Source: Acanthopleura granulata
Lineage: Eukaryota; Mollusca; Polyplacophora; Chitonida; Chitonidae
Assembly (NCBI GenBank): GCA_016165875.1
Contig: JABBOT010000080.1
Location: 9,902,172 to 9,966,171, forward strand
Direction: 5' to 3'
Length of the DNA stretch: 64,000 nt
The translations under genes and the position numbers were made by a program. The notes beneath the pieces are model-generated. The model did not search any database and had not been told where the DNA came from. It was given only the letters and a program-made list of their open reading frames with translations. This document shows, in pieces, positions 1 to 15,400 of this stretch; the stretch's first letter is position 1, and every line of letters starts with the position of its first letter.

Positions 1-284
1 GAGCACCATATACAAGTAAGACTTTCCAGTTAGTGTATATGGACACCAGAAACAACACCCTGTCAGTGTAACATGATAGGGCACCTCGAGTACGAAGTAA
101 CACTGCAGGTGTAAAGTAGCTTGGAACTGCACCGAAGAACCATCCAGTATGATATACATTGTAAAGCAATGATTACTCTGTTAGAAAGAGTGCGATGGAT
201 TTGGTATTGTTTTAAGCAGGACCAAACACCATGTTGTCACATGTAGATTTCTCAGCCATTTTGCAAGAGCAAGCTTTGCACCAT

Positions 285-450
285 TAACCCAAGCCTGCAT
301 ATTGGTGCCTGAATTTTTTGAAAACACCCCTATGGACAAAGTGGTATGACCATGTTATATTTTACAGGACAAAGGTTTCCTGGATCATACCACTTTCACC
401 AAAGGGGTGTTTTACAAAATGTCAGGCACCTGTCTGCAGGCTTGTTAACC
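285..450. repeat. Fold-back inverted repeat (MITE-like)
   Basis: Two arms of roughly 68 bp (about 285-352 and 384-450) are imperfect reverse complements around a loop of about 30 bp; the left arm reads AAGCCTGCATATTGGTGCCT and the right arm mirrors it. It lies just 3' of the last RTTN exon in the window, inside an intron. A half copy is at 15587-15640. The remaining sequence 1-284 shows nothing I can identify. Confidence 0.7.
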
Positions 451-461
451 TAAACAATTAC

Positions 462-3400
462 CTTATCCTCAGTGGAGGTGGCCATCTCATAGGCTAGCTG
501 ACGGAGGCATAGGGTGGCTGCTTTGGTCACACCCTTCCCCATGTATGACATGGAGGTGCCCCCTCGACCAATGTGGAAGGCTGAGACAACCTGCAAGAAT
601 CAAAAGCCAATGAAATATACCATGTAAACAAAACTTCAGCACACAAAAATGTACACGAAGGTATTTGATGTTGACATATTATTTATACTGGTATTTATAA
701 GAAAACATAACTTATCATAAATAATAAACTTTTGCATGTGACTTAGTCAAATGTCACAAGCTGCATTATTCAATCTTAACATCTATGCAAAAAATTAAGA
801 CAAATTTTCATTTTGATTTCAGCTTTTCACAGCTTTGAATGGATCTTTTCAACTATAAACCTCAAAAGTAAGTGATAAAATCTTGCATGCTGTATTAAAC
901 ACCAATATAGTTTTTCATTCATAACAATTCAGGAGCTTAAAATAATGTCATTATCTTTTTAAATTTTTTTAAGATTATATGCTGGCCCAAGTCTACCGTG
1001 TTAAGAAACAGTGCTGACTTGCCTCACATGGTCTATCACAAAGGGACATCACTCTGTTGTGAATTTGGAGCAGTGTAAATTCTGTTTTAGCCATTGTGTA
1101 TACACATGTACATACCTCCAGGAGTGAGTTGAGAAGTTGCGAACACAGAGTATTACTTTCCAGGTCTGTGCATTCTTCACTCCAGCCAGGCCTGGGAAAA
1201 CAACCAGATCATGAGTGATGACGAAACAAGTACAAATTCCCTACACAAGTAGTTGTGACATCCCCTGTGTAGGATGTCACTTCGTGTGCGTTAAGACTGT
1301 TTCATTAAATGACAGAAATACTTAATTCGTCTAAGATCTAGTTAGTGTATGCCCATGTATGTTATGTGATGAGTCAGTATGTGGAGTGATTACTAGATCT
1401 GACAGCAGCAAGATTGGTTTTACTTTTTATTTAGTTACGATCATGTCAGTACCGGGAAAAGTTACTGACCTGTGTGAGACTGGATTTAATTCAGCTCCAC
1501 ATGTAGCAAGTATGAGGATTGCTTACCAGATGTGATTTCAGTGAGAGCATTTGTAGGTCCAGATTTAGTTAGCAACTAGTCAGTATAGTGAGCTGCTACC
1601 AGATTTGACTTCACTGAGAATGGTTTTACTTCAGATGAAGTTAGCTACAAGTCAGCGCAGCCCCTATATACTGGGGTTTTTCTAACCACTTTGTCTAAGA
1701 CTCAGTTTTCAGATATTTCTCACTGTTGTGCAACCACAATTTTGTATTGCGTTTTCATTACATGAATTGAGTTTTTGATACACTAGTGGCAAAAACAAAA
1801 ATCAGTTTTCTGATTTGTTCAAAATGAATTTCTAAAAAGAAATTGGACAGATTTATTTATTTATTTATTTGACTGGTGTTTTACACCATACTCAAGAATA
1901 TTTCACTTATACAATGGTGGCCAGCATTATGGTGAAAGGAAACTGGGCAGAGCCTGGGGGAAACCCACGACCATTCGCAGGTTGCTGGCATATCGTCCCA
2001 CGTATGAAAATTGGATCGAAAAACCCCTAATACAGCTTTGTGAGATTGGTCTATCCTCATATCCAGTTGGTGACAAATCAGTAAAAGGAACAGTTACTGG
2101 ATCTGACGATCAAGATATTTGAGTTCCTTGAGATCTTGTAAACAACAAGTGGGTAAAGAGAGTGGCTACTTGATGTGACTTTACTGATACAGACAGAGAC
2201 AGCTAGGTGCTGACCTGGCTGTGATGGTCATGAGGCAGTGTAGAGTGCCCTCCAGCATGGCCAGGTTGTAGAAGTGAGGTGCCTCAGCAACGTTGAGCCT
2301 CAAAAGCAGTTTGTGAGATAGGTTTCCTCTCAGCTGACCAATATCAGGCCTGGTGGAGACAAGTAAAACAGAGACATAAGTATGTAATTTATAGGATCAT
2401 AAAGTCCAAATTGATCTTGTATCATGGGTTAAACACCAAAATTACAGTCGTTCCTCTCCCAAGGGTTCTCAATGGTGGCATTTTCTCTTTGTATACAGGG
2501 GCAAAATCGAATGTTACATATTATAAGATGTGGTTGGTGTTGAATGCCGTAATATTACTATAGTATTTTGTGCTTATGTGTCAGCAGTCAGGTTTACCAC
2601 TGGAGAAAACTGGAATGATCTTAAAGTAAAAGACAGCTTATGACTGGGGCTCTGCTCATTAAAAAAGATTACAAAATTTCCTCTTGAATGCAAAAACCGG
2701 TTTGAATTAATATGAATTCATTGCCGAGTTATATTTGTTTGCAGTGTGGAGTATTGTGCTGCCGTCTCTGAAAGCGCCCATGCTTACCAGCTTGTGAGAC
2801 ACTGGTCAATCAGAAAGCAAGTAGGTATCAGCTGTTTATAAGCTGTGATGTAAATCTTCCGAGTTGCCTATCAAGGTAACATGTAATAACACAGAGGACA
2901 GGACACTGTTTTAACGTTACATATTTTGACTATAACAAGTACTTGTGTTAACAACACCGCCAAGTATTTTCAGCCACTGTGTTGTGGAGGGAGTAAGCTT
3001 CTCGATCATTTCATGTTCTAAATTTTGATATATACTTAAGTTTCAACCGCGACCCTAGCAGCTTACTACAGTCTCAGGTGACAAGTGTGTTCTGCGCTTG
3101 GAACAATTAAGTCACAGCTCACAGGCTGCGTTTCATGTTAGCCGACGTAGCATGGTTAAATGTCAATTTCCACTGCCGTTCTGGCTGTTAGAAAAAATAC
3201 CTCACCAAAATAAACGTAATATTGTCCGACCTTTTTGACAAACTTAACTCTGACTTTGAGCTGGTCTTTCACTTGACAAGCCTCGTGACACAAAGCTGAC
3301 CTCATTTGTGAGCTGAGGATGGAAGAATCGGAAGACGCAAGAACAACGCTTCAGGCAAACGTTCCAGTGGTAAGGGATTAGAGATATTTAATAGTTATAC

Positions 3401-6400
3401 GCCAAATTGTGTACTAATGCTGATGATATCTTAATTCCCGTAGCATAATTTCTAATGAACCCATAACTGTGTCATTTTCACCTTAAACAAATCAAGCTGG
3501 TATGCGATGAATATTTCTTATTTTTAAAAACAACGTAAAACGTTTGAAATATCACAGCAAATTAAAAAACAAGTCTGATAATACTGCATGGCACAGCTTG
3601 CGAGTAGGCTTGATAACATCCTAATGTAAATCATGCCAATGCTACCAACAACTAGTTGCATGTATGCAGAGACGTCCCATTTATAGATGTATATTCAAGA
3701 CATTTCTTCCAGAAAACTACCCACTCACTTGCTGAGGAAGTTAGCGGGCAACTGACGACTGTACGTGGTGATGAAAGTCAACAGCTGTTTGTCCAGTTGT
3801 CTGAAAGTATGAATAAATGAGATGCTTATGGCTTTTGGACAATTTCATATATCAACTTATGTCCGTCTGAAAATTACAATGCATGAACCACACATGGCTT
3901 CAAACAACGTCATATACCAACAGCTTTGATTGAAATTTTTACACTTTCAAGAAAATTTCACTTCTAAAATGACGGCCAGCATTATGGTGGGAGGAAACTA
4001 GGCAGAACCCTGGGAAAGCCCGACCATCCGCAGGTTGCTGGCAGACGAAACCAAATATCCACTGTTTGTTGGTTTGTGTTGCTGTTATTGATACTGTTTT
4101 ATGTCTTACCTTCTAACATTAACATCTCCTTCACCAAGAGAAGTTGATCGGCTCAGCAAAACAATCAGGGGACCTGTTGCTTGATACAATGTCTCCACCA
4201 GCCAAACAAGTATGTTACCCGGAGTCTGATTGGAGGATTTCAAAAGCATGCTGATGAATCGTAAGATCTCAAAAAGCAGAGATTCATCCGATGTGGATGA
4301 GGGGACTGTTCTCAAAAATCTGGTTGGAAAGGAGAATGACAGACTTATAATGACACATGTATGCACCACAAAACATGAAGACATGCATGAGTTAATATCA
4401 TTAAAGTAATTTTATACTTATCATTAAGAATTACATATATTACTGTTGAAATGTACACCTTTTTGGTTTGCTACTGAAATATAACACTGTAAGCATCTGA
4501 CGGTGACTAAAGTAAACCTGGAATCAATCATTTTCTCACTTCACTTGACAGTCTGACTTTCTCTTTCACCAGTTTTGTTAATTTTGTTGCATTTGAAATG
4601 GATTTATTCCAGGAACCAAAACTACTGAACATCTACATGTATATGTCCTTCTTGGGATAGTCACTTAAAAAACGGCATATTGAAAACGTCCTTAAAATTA
4701 AAAGAAAAACAGGGTTCTCCTGGGTCACTGAGACACCCAGTTGTTACCTGCCAATGACGTCCTGCCAGCCTAGCTGATGTAGCACCTGTCGACTGGCCTG
4801 TCCTGTGGGCGTGGCTAGGTAACAGGTGAGAGTGTGGAGAGCAGAGGTGACATCGTCATGGGACGTGGCGTTACTGATGTTGTGCAGGCCCTGCTGGAGG
4901 CTGGTCTGGAGGTGGGAGGCCCGCAGTATGGCCGCGTCTGAATGGCTAAGGTGAAGGTGGGGCGGGAAGCTGAAATCACAACGGAGAACTTTTACCGCAC
5001 CTATCCCAAGCTGTATTAGTACTGCACTCCACTGCAGGGCATTACTTTCGACGGGACTCCTGGAATCAGATTCTCTACATGACTCCCATAAACAACATCT
5101 GCAGGAATCTACCTTGATTCCCTTGAGTCCATTTCAAATTTATTATTTCATTATAACAAAAAAATGCATTGTTTCAGATCTTTAGAATTATTAACATGGA
5201 ATCACGAAAATCTGTTTGCTTTTATGTGCTTTCAAGTCTTTACTTGGGTCAAATTCTTGTGACGCAACATTTGGACAAGATTCTGGTGGATTTCCGCAAA
5301 GATAATCAGTGGGAATCCATTTAGATTCTGGAAGAAAATGACGAAAATATAGACCTGCACTCTTACAAATGACCTTACCTCCTTTCTGTACATGGCAAAG
5401 GGCTGTGAATTACTTTGGGCACTCTGTTTTCACCCACCCAAAAACCTAACTGTCATTGAATGAGTGAAAAATTTCTGAGTGTAGTGTTTAACATTTATCA
5501 AATATAAAATAGATACACCACTTCTTCTGACACGTTCCTCATAAGTAATATTTCTCATGTAAAGCAAGCCTTTGTTAGAGACAAAGAAGCTCGATATCAC
5601 AAGGAGCTCCTCCAACCTACTCTACTGAACTCTTGCTGTAGTGTGAGGGATGGTTTAAGGAAGCCAGTAGCTTAGATATTCCACAATGCCAGGCCACATT
5701 CCACGTAATTCGTAACATTTCTGCTGGCATTCCATTGGTTAAAGGGTCAGACTCTGACAGAGGCGCTCCCTGGTGACGACTGGTTTCGTGATGAACTGCA
5801 GTTCTGAATGGCAGTCTATACCTACAGTGAAAATGAATGGCGCTTTAGTGTACAGAGAGGAACACCAAATTATGTGTAATAACAGAGTCTGAGTATTTGA
5901 CATTTCGAGTTGGTATTTCTGTATTTTTAACCTAAAAAAGGTAAAGGCCTTTATTATTATACCAATACAGAAACATGAATTTCAGGTATTTGCAGCTTTA
6001 TATTTCCCATGAAATAACAAGTAGAAAATGAAAACTGCACACAGATCCTCAGAAATTCACCAAGTGAATTGAATCACAAGCCATGATCATTTTCATACTG
6101 CCTTCATAATATTTATAATATTTTGACTTACAAAAGTTGATGACAACAAAAGCAACTAATGTAGATGCAGCTCCATGTTCAAACTCTGGTTTTCAAGGTT
6201 TAATACTATCTACCATACATTTCCTCACACTTCATGCATATGTGTTATGCTTTCCTTTCAAACTTCATACATGAAGCAAAGAGTTTTTTTTTTGGTTTTC
6301 ACAGGTCAAATTAGTACAGTTTGCACACAATGGGATCAATAAACAGGGCCAGTGTTCAGAGACGGCAGGTTAAGATATAGCGAGGTTGTATTATAAGTAT

Positions 6401-9400
6401 TTTAAATCATAACAGAGTGGAACGCTTGCAGTGTTGACAGGATTCCACTATACTGAGGGTCCGGTTTTCACAAGTTTCACTGTTCTTTCAACTCAACAAA
6501 ATACTTCAGAAGTTCTGACATGTTTCCTTCCAAAAACAAATGCACACATTGCCTAAAAACTTTATGCATTTCTTCAAGAATCAAACACTGTTTGAATATA
6601 TTACACACTATTTTAAAATAAATTTAGACATGAATGAAAGCCTACATAATTAGGTGAAGGTTTGGCAGACATATGTTGGGTCAACTTTACGACACCAGCA
6701 CCACAAACGCTTGGGGTACCTTTTAACTACAGCTGCTGGCAGGCTGAACACTTTGTGCTGTCCTTGGGTAGAGCTAGATGACGATGATGATCTGTAATAG
6801 AGAAATAACAAATTCACACAAACAGTTATTCAGACTCTATAAATATATTATATACCATTGTGAAGGCAAATTATCAAGGAACACAGCAATGCCAATGTTA
6901 TGTGAAAAGAATCTGTGGTTTTGGAGATCTAGGTGATAGACGGGAAGGAGTACTCCAGCCACCAAGTGGTCGTCAGCCACCCACCACATCTACGGGTCTT
7001 TTCGGTCTGACGTATGTTTGCCATACGTGTCAGTATATTAAATAAGCATACAGACGCAGATCGTGTCAGACAATAAGCATACAGACGCAGATCGTATCAG
7101 ACAATAAGCATACAGACGCAGATCGTGTCAGACAATAAGCATACAGACGCAGATCGTGTCAGACAATAAGCATACAAACGCAGATCGTGTCAGACAATAA
7201 GCATACAAACGCAGATCGTGTCAGACAATAAGCATACAGACGCAGATCGTGTCAGACAAAAATGCCGCATACTTTCATAGGATTTCACCTTTAAGATTAA
7301 TTTACAAAAAACAACGTAACCCTCCTCAACGCCATCATAGAAAAATATTCGGCATTATGATAAAACCTTTAAGATATCTGGTAAAAATTTTTTTAACAAA
7401 CCTGAAAATCTTGATACATTTATTATAAACCAAGTTTATTAATCAATCCACCTAAATAGAAAATGGCCTGGGCTTGGCTACAAATCAATCATTTTTTACA
7501 CTGGCAGTCTTCATGGTTGTCCATGTATCAAAACAACGACAACAAAAACCGAGCTAAAAATGAATTAAGTATTAAATGATACACCTTTTAAAAAAACTGA
7601 GCAAAGGACTTGGAATTTGTTATGTAGGTCTTTATGACTTAGATTGTTACAGAGACTTACTTGATCTGGAACATGGCCACCTCATCAAAGAGCAGCAGGG
7701 TGAGCAGATGACTGGCTTCGTAACAGATCAGATTATCATCATGGTACAGCAGGGCACCTGTTCAGGGAAGGTAAGAAGGGTAGAGAAGATGTGAAGTGTG
7801 CTGGCAGCAGTGAGGGGGAAAAAACACAAAAATGATGTCATGGTGAGTGAAAAGGGTGGATATGTCCGGGCTGTGAAAATACCATTGCTGACATGAACAT
7901 ATTAACAGTTTGAACATCAGACAATGCTGCAGAAATTTTAAAAAAAAGTTCTGCATGTGGCCAAAATAAAACCTTTTCTGCAGGATAGATTCTCATACTT
8001 TGGTTGACAAAAAATTAGTTAAGAGAGGCTTTACAACACATGAACCACCCTTCCAATACATCACGATCACTGACTGACTAACTGGCGTTCAGAGTGCACT
8101 TCTTTAGTGATCAATAATGACAGTCAATTTCATGGGCCAAAATGGTCCTATGTGAGCTGCCAGTTGTTTATTGTGTACATCACCTGAAAAACGAAAATAT
8201 TTGGTCTGGGACTGGCTAAGGGGTGAATCAAGAACTCAGATGTTGGAGCCACAGAAAGACAAATGGAACTACACAGTAATGATACATTATTGTAAAGAGA
8301 AACCCACTCCACAATGGACATCCAACACGACAGTTACGCCTATGCAATGACGTCGAACAGTCCTCTCAAAGCGTATCACAGTAATATCACATAAAAGACA
8401 GCATTTAAGTAGCATTAACAGACTTTAACACTGTACAACTTGACTTGCAGTTCTACTTGACGTTAGCGCCAATTCACAGGATTGAAAAATTACCCCTTAA
8501 GACAGAATGGTAAACAGTGGCGTCATGGGCCAGTCGATGCCTCAAGCTGGTGCTGTGGTGCGCTAGATAACGCAGAATCTTCAGGCAAGCCGGGACATAC
8601 ACAGTGAAGTTTTCCTGCATTGTAAATACATGTATTTTAATATCCACATTTTATGACAAGTTACAACAATGACAACGAGGGGCTATCACTGGTCTAAATG
8701 GCCAATCTTTCTGGAGACAAAAGGCCTGCTAGAGCCTCATGATGGCACAGTGAATAACATACAAAGACAAGGTTTGACGAAGGGATAGAGCTCTTCAAAC
8801 ACATTAATGACATGAAAAACCAATACCAATAGTGCGCCACACAAAGGAGCACAACTCTTTTAAAGAGATGCGACATACTTTCTATAGGCTTCTGCTCTGG
8901 TTGTAGAGTCCAAAAGTGAAAAAATTTTATAATTTTATGAAATAAACCAGTTTTGCACATATTAACCCCTAAAAATTTTATGGATACATTCCATCAGACA
9001 AGTTCCAGTAATAGGGGTGTAAAATCCAGGTACACATGGTATATAAGTAGGGCCTTCACTGTATCTATAAATGTGTGGGCTATTACACCACTGGCAAGGC
9101 ATGCTTAAGTCGTTACCGCTGACACAACTGTGAGAAAACAAATCTCCAAACCTGTGAACCTTCCGTGGTTTTCCTGACACCTCTGTGCAAAACCTCAAGA
9201 ACTTTCTCGACGCCAGCATCTTTGATAAATGATGGGTGCAAGAAGGAATCTGAAGAAAATGTCAACACAGGTGTTATTTATTACACAGTCCATGATCAAC
9301 TGAACACGTGTACTTATCCATGAAGTCTACCCAAATATCTGAACCCTACTAACGTATGTGGCATTGTTTAGGGAATTTACTTTTTAATGAACAGAACTAC

Positions 9401-12400
9401 ATGGCCTTTATGTAATTAGGGTAGTTTGGAACATATTTATTTCTTAAGAATATTTCACTTATATCACAGCAGTCAGATTTGAGGAAAACCAAGTTTACAG
9501 GCTTAACAAACGGCCTTCATCAGGTAGCTGACAAACTAGAAAGAGATGGATTCGCACAGATTTCATTGGTCAACGGCCTGGTATTCACAGTCAGACAGCC
9601 AGCACTTCAACCATCTGAGCCAAGTTTGCCCCTAAACCATTTTAAATATCAATACTTTGATACTGATACCTGACTTTGTGTCAGGCAAAATATGACAGCG
9701 TTAACGATACTGAAGGCTTGATAGCTCAATTATGGTATTTTGTCTGGAACACTTACAATAACAATTTGGAAACCAGCTAGCACAGCCAAGAAAACGAACT
9801 GGGGAACTCTGTGAATGATTTTAGAAGCAAACCCACTGGACGGTACCAACTACATGTAAATGTATATTATCATATACCTATGGCAGTTACCCATGCGATA
9901 CAGAGGCATCCTATATTTTTCCATATAGGAAGGTTCATATATGCATTCTCTGAAAACATGCAGATTCTACAAAGCCTAAGGGTTTCCTTTAAGCACAAAA
10001 CTGTCCACAGTTTGATCGCGGCTCTTGAAACCTTTTGGGCTTGAGTCAAATATGGTTCACACTGTGGCTGATCGGGTATTTAATTTTATGTTCAGTGTTA
10101 AGTGAATGTATGACTGACCTTCTTGGTGAAAATCTTAAACTTTGATCTGGTCTCAAACTACCGCAGAGTGAAACTTTGCTTGCACCACCCAAGTCTGTCT
10201 CACGTGACCATGTGACGACAGTGTGTGAGGGAACTGATCAGCGTTCCATGAAGTGACTGCCTTATAACAGTTTAAGCCTGTGGATGTTTACTTTATTGGT
10301 TTGATTTAAGTACTGTTCATTTGGAACTAATGAAATAGAAATTTTTAGAACATAATCATAATCGAGCTTAAGAAATTTTGCTCATTTATAGAAGAACTGC
10401 ATTTCGTCTCGCAGGTTCCCCTAGTTGCGGCAAGTCGGGCTAACGGTTAAAAGGAAACTGTGACCTTTTACCTAGCTTGTACATGAAAATAAAGGTATAT
10501 GATAAAAAGATTATCACGAAAGGGTGTGTTCTCCGACGTTGTATCAGCTCTTGTTGTCTGAGGTCGGTCTGTCGCATCAGTCTTGCTCTTTGAGCTCAGC
10601 TGATATGGCAGGCCGACCTCAGATAACTCAAGCTGATATATCATTGCAGATCACACACTGTTATGATATTCTGTACTTATATCACTGCTCACTAATTTTA
10701 CAGCTCATTCTGTTCACCTTGTAAAATTATTGACAGCTGCTCAATGGCCGACTTTCTGACACTTGGCTCCACGGTCTCTGACACGAATATCCCATATACC
10801 TTCTGCATGCCTTCAACCTGTAGATAGCAGAAACAGTTAGTTAGTACTGTATTTAAATAGACCTATACCTGATATCTGATCAATACCCTGATATCTCATC
10901 AGCAGCCTGATATCTGATCAATACCCTGATATCTGATCAACAGCCTGATATCTGATCAACAGCCTGATATCTGATCAAAAGAGTGATATCTGATCAACAG
11001 CCTGATATCTGATCAACAGCCTGATACAGCCTGATATCTAATCAATACCCTGATATCTCATCAACAGCCTGATATCTGATCAATACTCTGATATCTCATC
11101 AACACCCTGATATCTCATCAATACCCTGATATCTCATCAACACCCTGATATCCCATCAATACCCTGATATCTCATCAATACCTTGATTTTGGGACAAGAC
11201 ACAGCCTCTACAGTGTAACATTAACTACTGGTTTGTAATTCATGGCCATTCATGAAATAAACGCAGGAAATGACATGAGCTTGTACTTTTAATACTTGAT
11301 CTGACACATTTGATTAATCCCTAAAACTGATAATATTGTGACTTATTTAATTGTTGTTTAAGTTCATGTGATGAATATTTCTTGAACGTAAAAGTTATTT
11401 ACCTTACTTGATGCTATTTAAAGCCATACTCAATAACTGCAAAGGCCAGAGTAACCCTCTCGCTTATGGCAAGTAACTGACAAACTTCCCTACACATGAT
11501 ATAGAAACTGGTGAGCCATAAAACCTTCTCACATGTGACTTATTGGGTTGCATGCCATATTGGCATAGGACAAGTGATATTTAAAGAGCGTACACAGAAG
11601 GCTATGCAAATGTTTGTTCACAGTCGCTCATAAATCCTAGATGTCCACACAGCCACAGCTGGTAGGGTAACCGTGTGGTCTGCAGACCTCTGCTCAGTGA
11701 CACACAATGTGCCTCGTTTGACCTTCAGCTCAGATACTATTTTCCCAACCGAGTGCTTTAATCTTGGGCTACCTCTGCCTCATTATAACACGCTTCATTA
11801 CAATACTCGTTTCAGTATAACATGGTCTCAAGTGTGGGCCCCAGAATCTTCACATTCTGTTCATTCTGTGCCATCAGGAGCTTAACAATCAAGTAGTTAT
11901 TAAAAAAAAACCATTGTATTATGCTGATTTACATTACAGTTAACATCCAGCATCACACTATATCTGTTCCTGTATTATATAAGTCACAGGCTATCAGCAG
12001 CTAACAAACTTCATCTAATGTGCTTCACTTGTAACACAAAAGGCAGGTTTGTCCCTAACAACAGCATTGTAATAAGAGAGAGGTGTAATTTATCTCCTTA
12101 AAGACCATTCAATGACGACCTTGACCACTAGATCTGACCTTGAACACTGTTTGTCCACCGTCTTCCTCATCCACAGTTCGCGGACACCTCACAATGAATA
12201 AGTTTGTGATGTTGCTGACGTCCAAGTCTGCAAAAGTTGGCAGTTTGAGGTGGCTGTCTTCCTCGTGGGATATAAACCATGCCAGACGCTTCAGGCTCTC
12301 AGCTCTACACCTGTCACAAGGAAGTGACAAGGTGTGGTTACTTCAGACATCACTGAGAAACTCACAGGTACAAAACAGCAATCAACAAACAAAAAATTAG

Positions 12401-15400
12401 ATTAGTTGCATAAATGTGAAGTGTTATTTTGATTCCTTTCCTACACACTCTATTGTGTAATATGTGGTAATGGCCAGGGGACACTGACCATTGACCCATA
12501 ACTACTTTCATATTCAACCAAAAACAAAATTGTTGATATAAATGATGGAGCACTGAAGTATGAATGCCATCCATACATTATACAGTATGCATTTTTTTAA
12601 TGACCAACACAATGTACCTTTCTATCTTGTGAAATGACACATAAAATAACTATGTCCACCAAGTGTTTCCCCATTCAAACTTAGTTAATGGGCTTACTTC
12701 ATGGGGACTCAACAAATATCAAATTTTCTAATTGGTTGATGTGGTAATTTGATGGGCAGTTGGTAGTAGTTGATCAGATTATTTTGATTAGCAATGATAA
12801 TCGGTCAATTATCTCGTGCTCCAGCCCACATACACTGTAAATAGCAGTACCATGGGAATTATAAACTCAAAGTTCAATAAGTTGTAGTACAAACTTTGTA
12901 TCTGCTGACAGCATCAATCGAAGACAGCCACGAAATCTCTCCAAGGGAGGTAATCGTGTGTCCTTGTCTTTCATCTCCGGTTCAATCAGACCCATCAAAC
13001 AGCTTCCCAGTGATGTCTGGATCTCCAAATATCCCTGTCAAAGAGGGAGACAGAACACAACCGATTTGCTAACTCATCTGCAGGCAACACCTAAGGCACA
13101 TTTTTAAGATATCATCTTTAACAATTACCTGAATTTGAAACAGACCAGGACAAAGAATATTTAGAAAGACAAAAGAAGCAATGCTGTTTAGAAGTGGCTA
13201 TTTCAAATCTCAGTTTACAGATTGCTTTCACACATAGAGCAGAGGGAGAATGAAGACCAAATTAATGATTTTGTCATTAAATTATTTCACACATTTCACA
13301 AAGGTGTACCATTTTGGTACGTAAAACCTTTTTCAGACTGAAGAGTTACGTGCCAGTCTATCAAGTGAAAGGTTGGAAGGGCAAACTAGTGAAGTGACGA
13401 AGCTCATTACCTGACAGGCACTGGCTATATCCAGAACCATGTATTAAGCCTGTCATCGTCTTAGTGTTTACAAGAGTACAACACACATAAATGAAGTACA
13501 TATCATATAAAGAGACTATTTCGTGCAAATTCTAAATATGGTTCTTAGGATTTTACTCTACATTATTTTCACAGTGAACGAAATGCAAATAAACACTGAG
13601 GTTCTATACAGAACTTTTCTGTGGTGGAAGCAGGGGTTTTTCCGGCCACTTTCTCATAGTGGTAACCACAATGAATGAATGATTAGGGCTTAACGCCACA
13701 CCTGCAATATCTCAGCCATACCGGGGCGAGGTAACCACAATGAGAAATATCAGAAAATTTAGTTTTAGACAAACTTTGCATTGAGTTTTGATAAAATAAA
13801 TTAGTTTAAATACATTTCACACATTGGTGATGAAAAATATTGAGTTTTCTCATTTCTTCAAATTGAATTTGTGTAAAGAAATTGGCTGGAAAACCCACTG
13901 GGGATGTCTCCAGTTTTTGGGGGCCACTAAACATGCTCTTACTGTTACATTTTAAAGTTCACGATGAATACACGATGTAATATTACACCTATATCTGTAT
14001 TTGATGTGGAACTATATCAGTGAGAATATGTTCAAAAGGCTACGATGAATTGTTGACATCAATGTGCTTGAGCCTATTCAATACGACCCAGCAAGACCAC
14101 CACAGAGTCGGAATGTTGTTTTCTACTTTATTCACTGTAGAAAAAAATGTTTGGGTATTTTTTCTTTTAACCTGCAGGCTATGTGATTCCATTACCTGAA
14201 GCACTGGGAGGACAGGTAGTATGGCAGAGAGAAGGCGTGTCCACTGGTCACGTGACATGAGCAGCTCACTCTGCAGGAGGTGGGTCAGTATCAGGTTCGA
14301 CAGGTCATGTACCTGAAACAAACAACACAAATACACTTGGATGTTTTCAGAATTATACCTTATTCACACATTCTTAATTTGCATACTTAGTTCACCTGAG
14401 ACAAAAATTTCCTGATGACAGGTAAGTTGCAACTCCCTGTTTTGGAAGAACATTGCTTAGAGAAAAGAAACAAAACAGAAAAAGCCTGCAAAACAGAAAA
14501 TCAGCTTTGCGAGGCCTTAGCTGTGGAAGACATCTTGTTAGAACCACTAAGGACTCAATGCACACATACAGGAGCATGTATTTCTGTAACAATTACCACT
14601 GCATGCTTATAAAGGTGAGCAGCTGGAACCATTCATTCTACTAATACAGATGAAATGTTGTGGTAAGGCTTAGGCCATGAAAAATACTGTGTGAAGACAG
14701 GAATGTTCACCAATCCTGTGCTATGTTGGACAAGGGGCATAACTCTGAACAAACAGAAAATGTTCTGCTGAACTTTCCCCAAGATTTCTCATGTATCAGT
14801 AATCGCATATTAAAATTACCCAGATGTGTTTCCATTCTGTTTTGAAATTAAGAAGACAAGAGGACAGAAGTCCTCAATTAAGAATAAAAAAGAAAACATC
14901 ACAAATTTCCAATATTTCAGAACATGAACATCTTACATTCCATGTTGGTGAACCTACTTCAGCTCTTTTTGGACTACAACATGAACAGACAGATATGGCC
15001 TCGGTAACAATCAGATATTGTCAGTTTTACGAACTTTCGAATGACCAGTCTAAATACTAAACTCAGATCTCATGGTTATGACACTGATGCACTAGACATC
15101 CTCGAACAAAACAAAGCACCAAATGACTACCACAGACACCTGATGTGAATACACATGTATGTCTGTAATTTTCTTTTAATAGCATGGCTTACCTCTTTGT
15201 AAGTATCTGACAGGCCAAAGTATATCAGTTCTTGCAGAATCTGTGTGTCCAGCAGAAAGCGGACGTTCTCTGAGGCTCTAGAGTGGGGGTCTGCAGCAGC
15301 ATCAACGCTTAGGCTCACCTGAAATATCAGAGAGCTGTCAGTCCTGGCAATGTCCAGTTATTTACTTGATGGTTGTCTATTAAACATCACATAAAATAAT

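Noticed and set aside
7041..7257. CRISPR-like regular repeats
   Set aside because: Copies are contiguous with no spacers and the host is an animal; it is a minisatellite.
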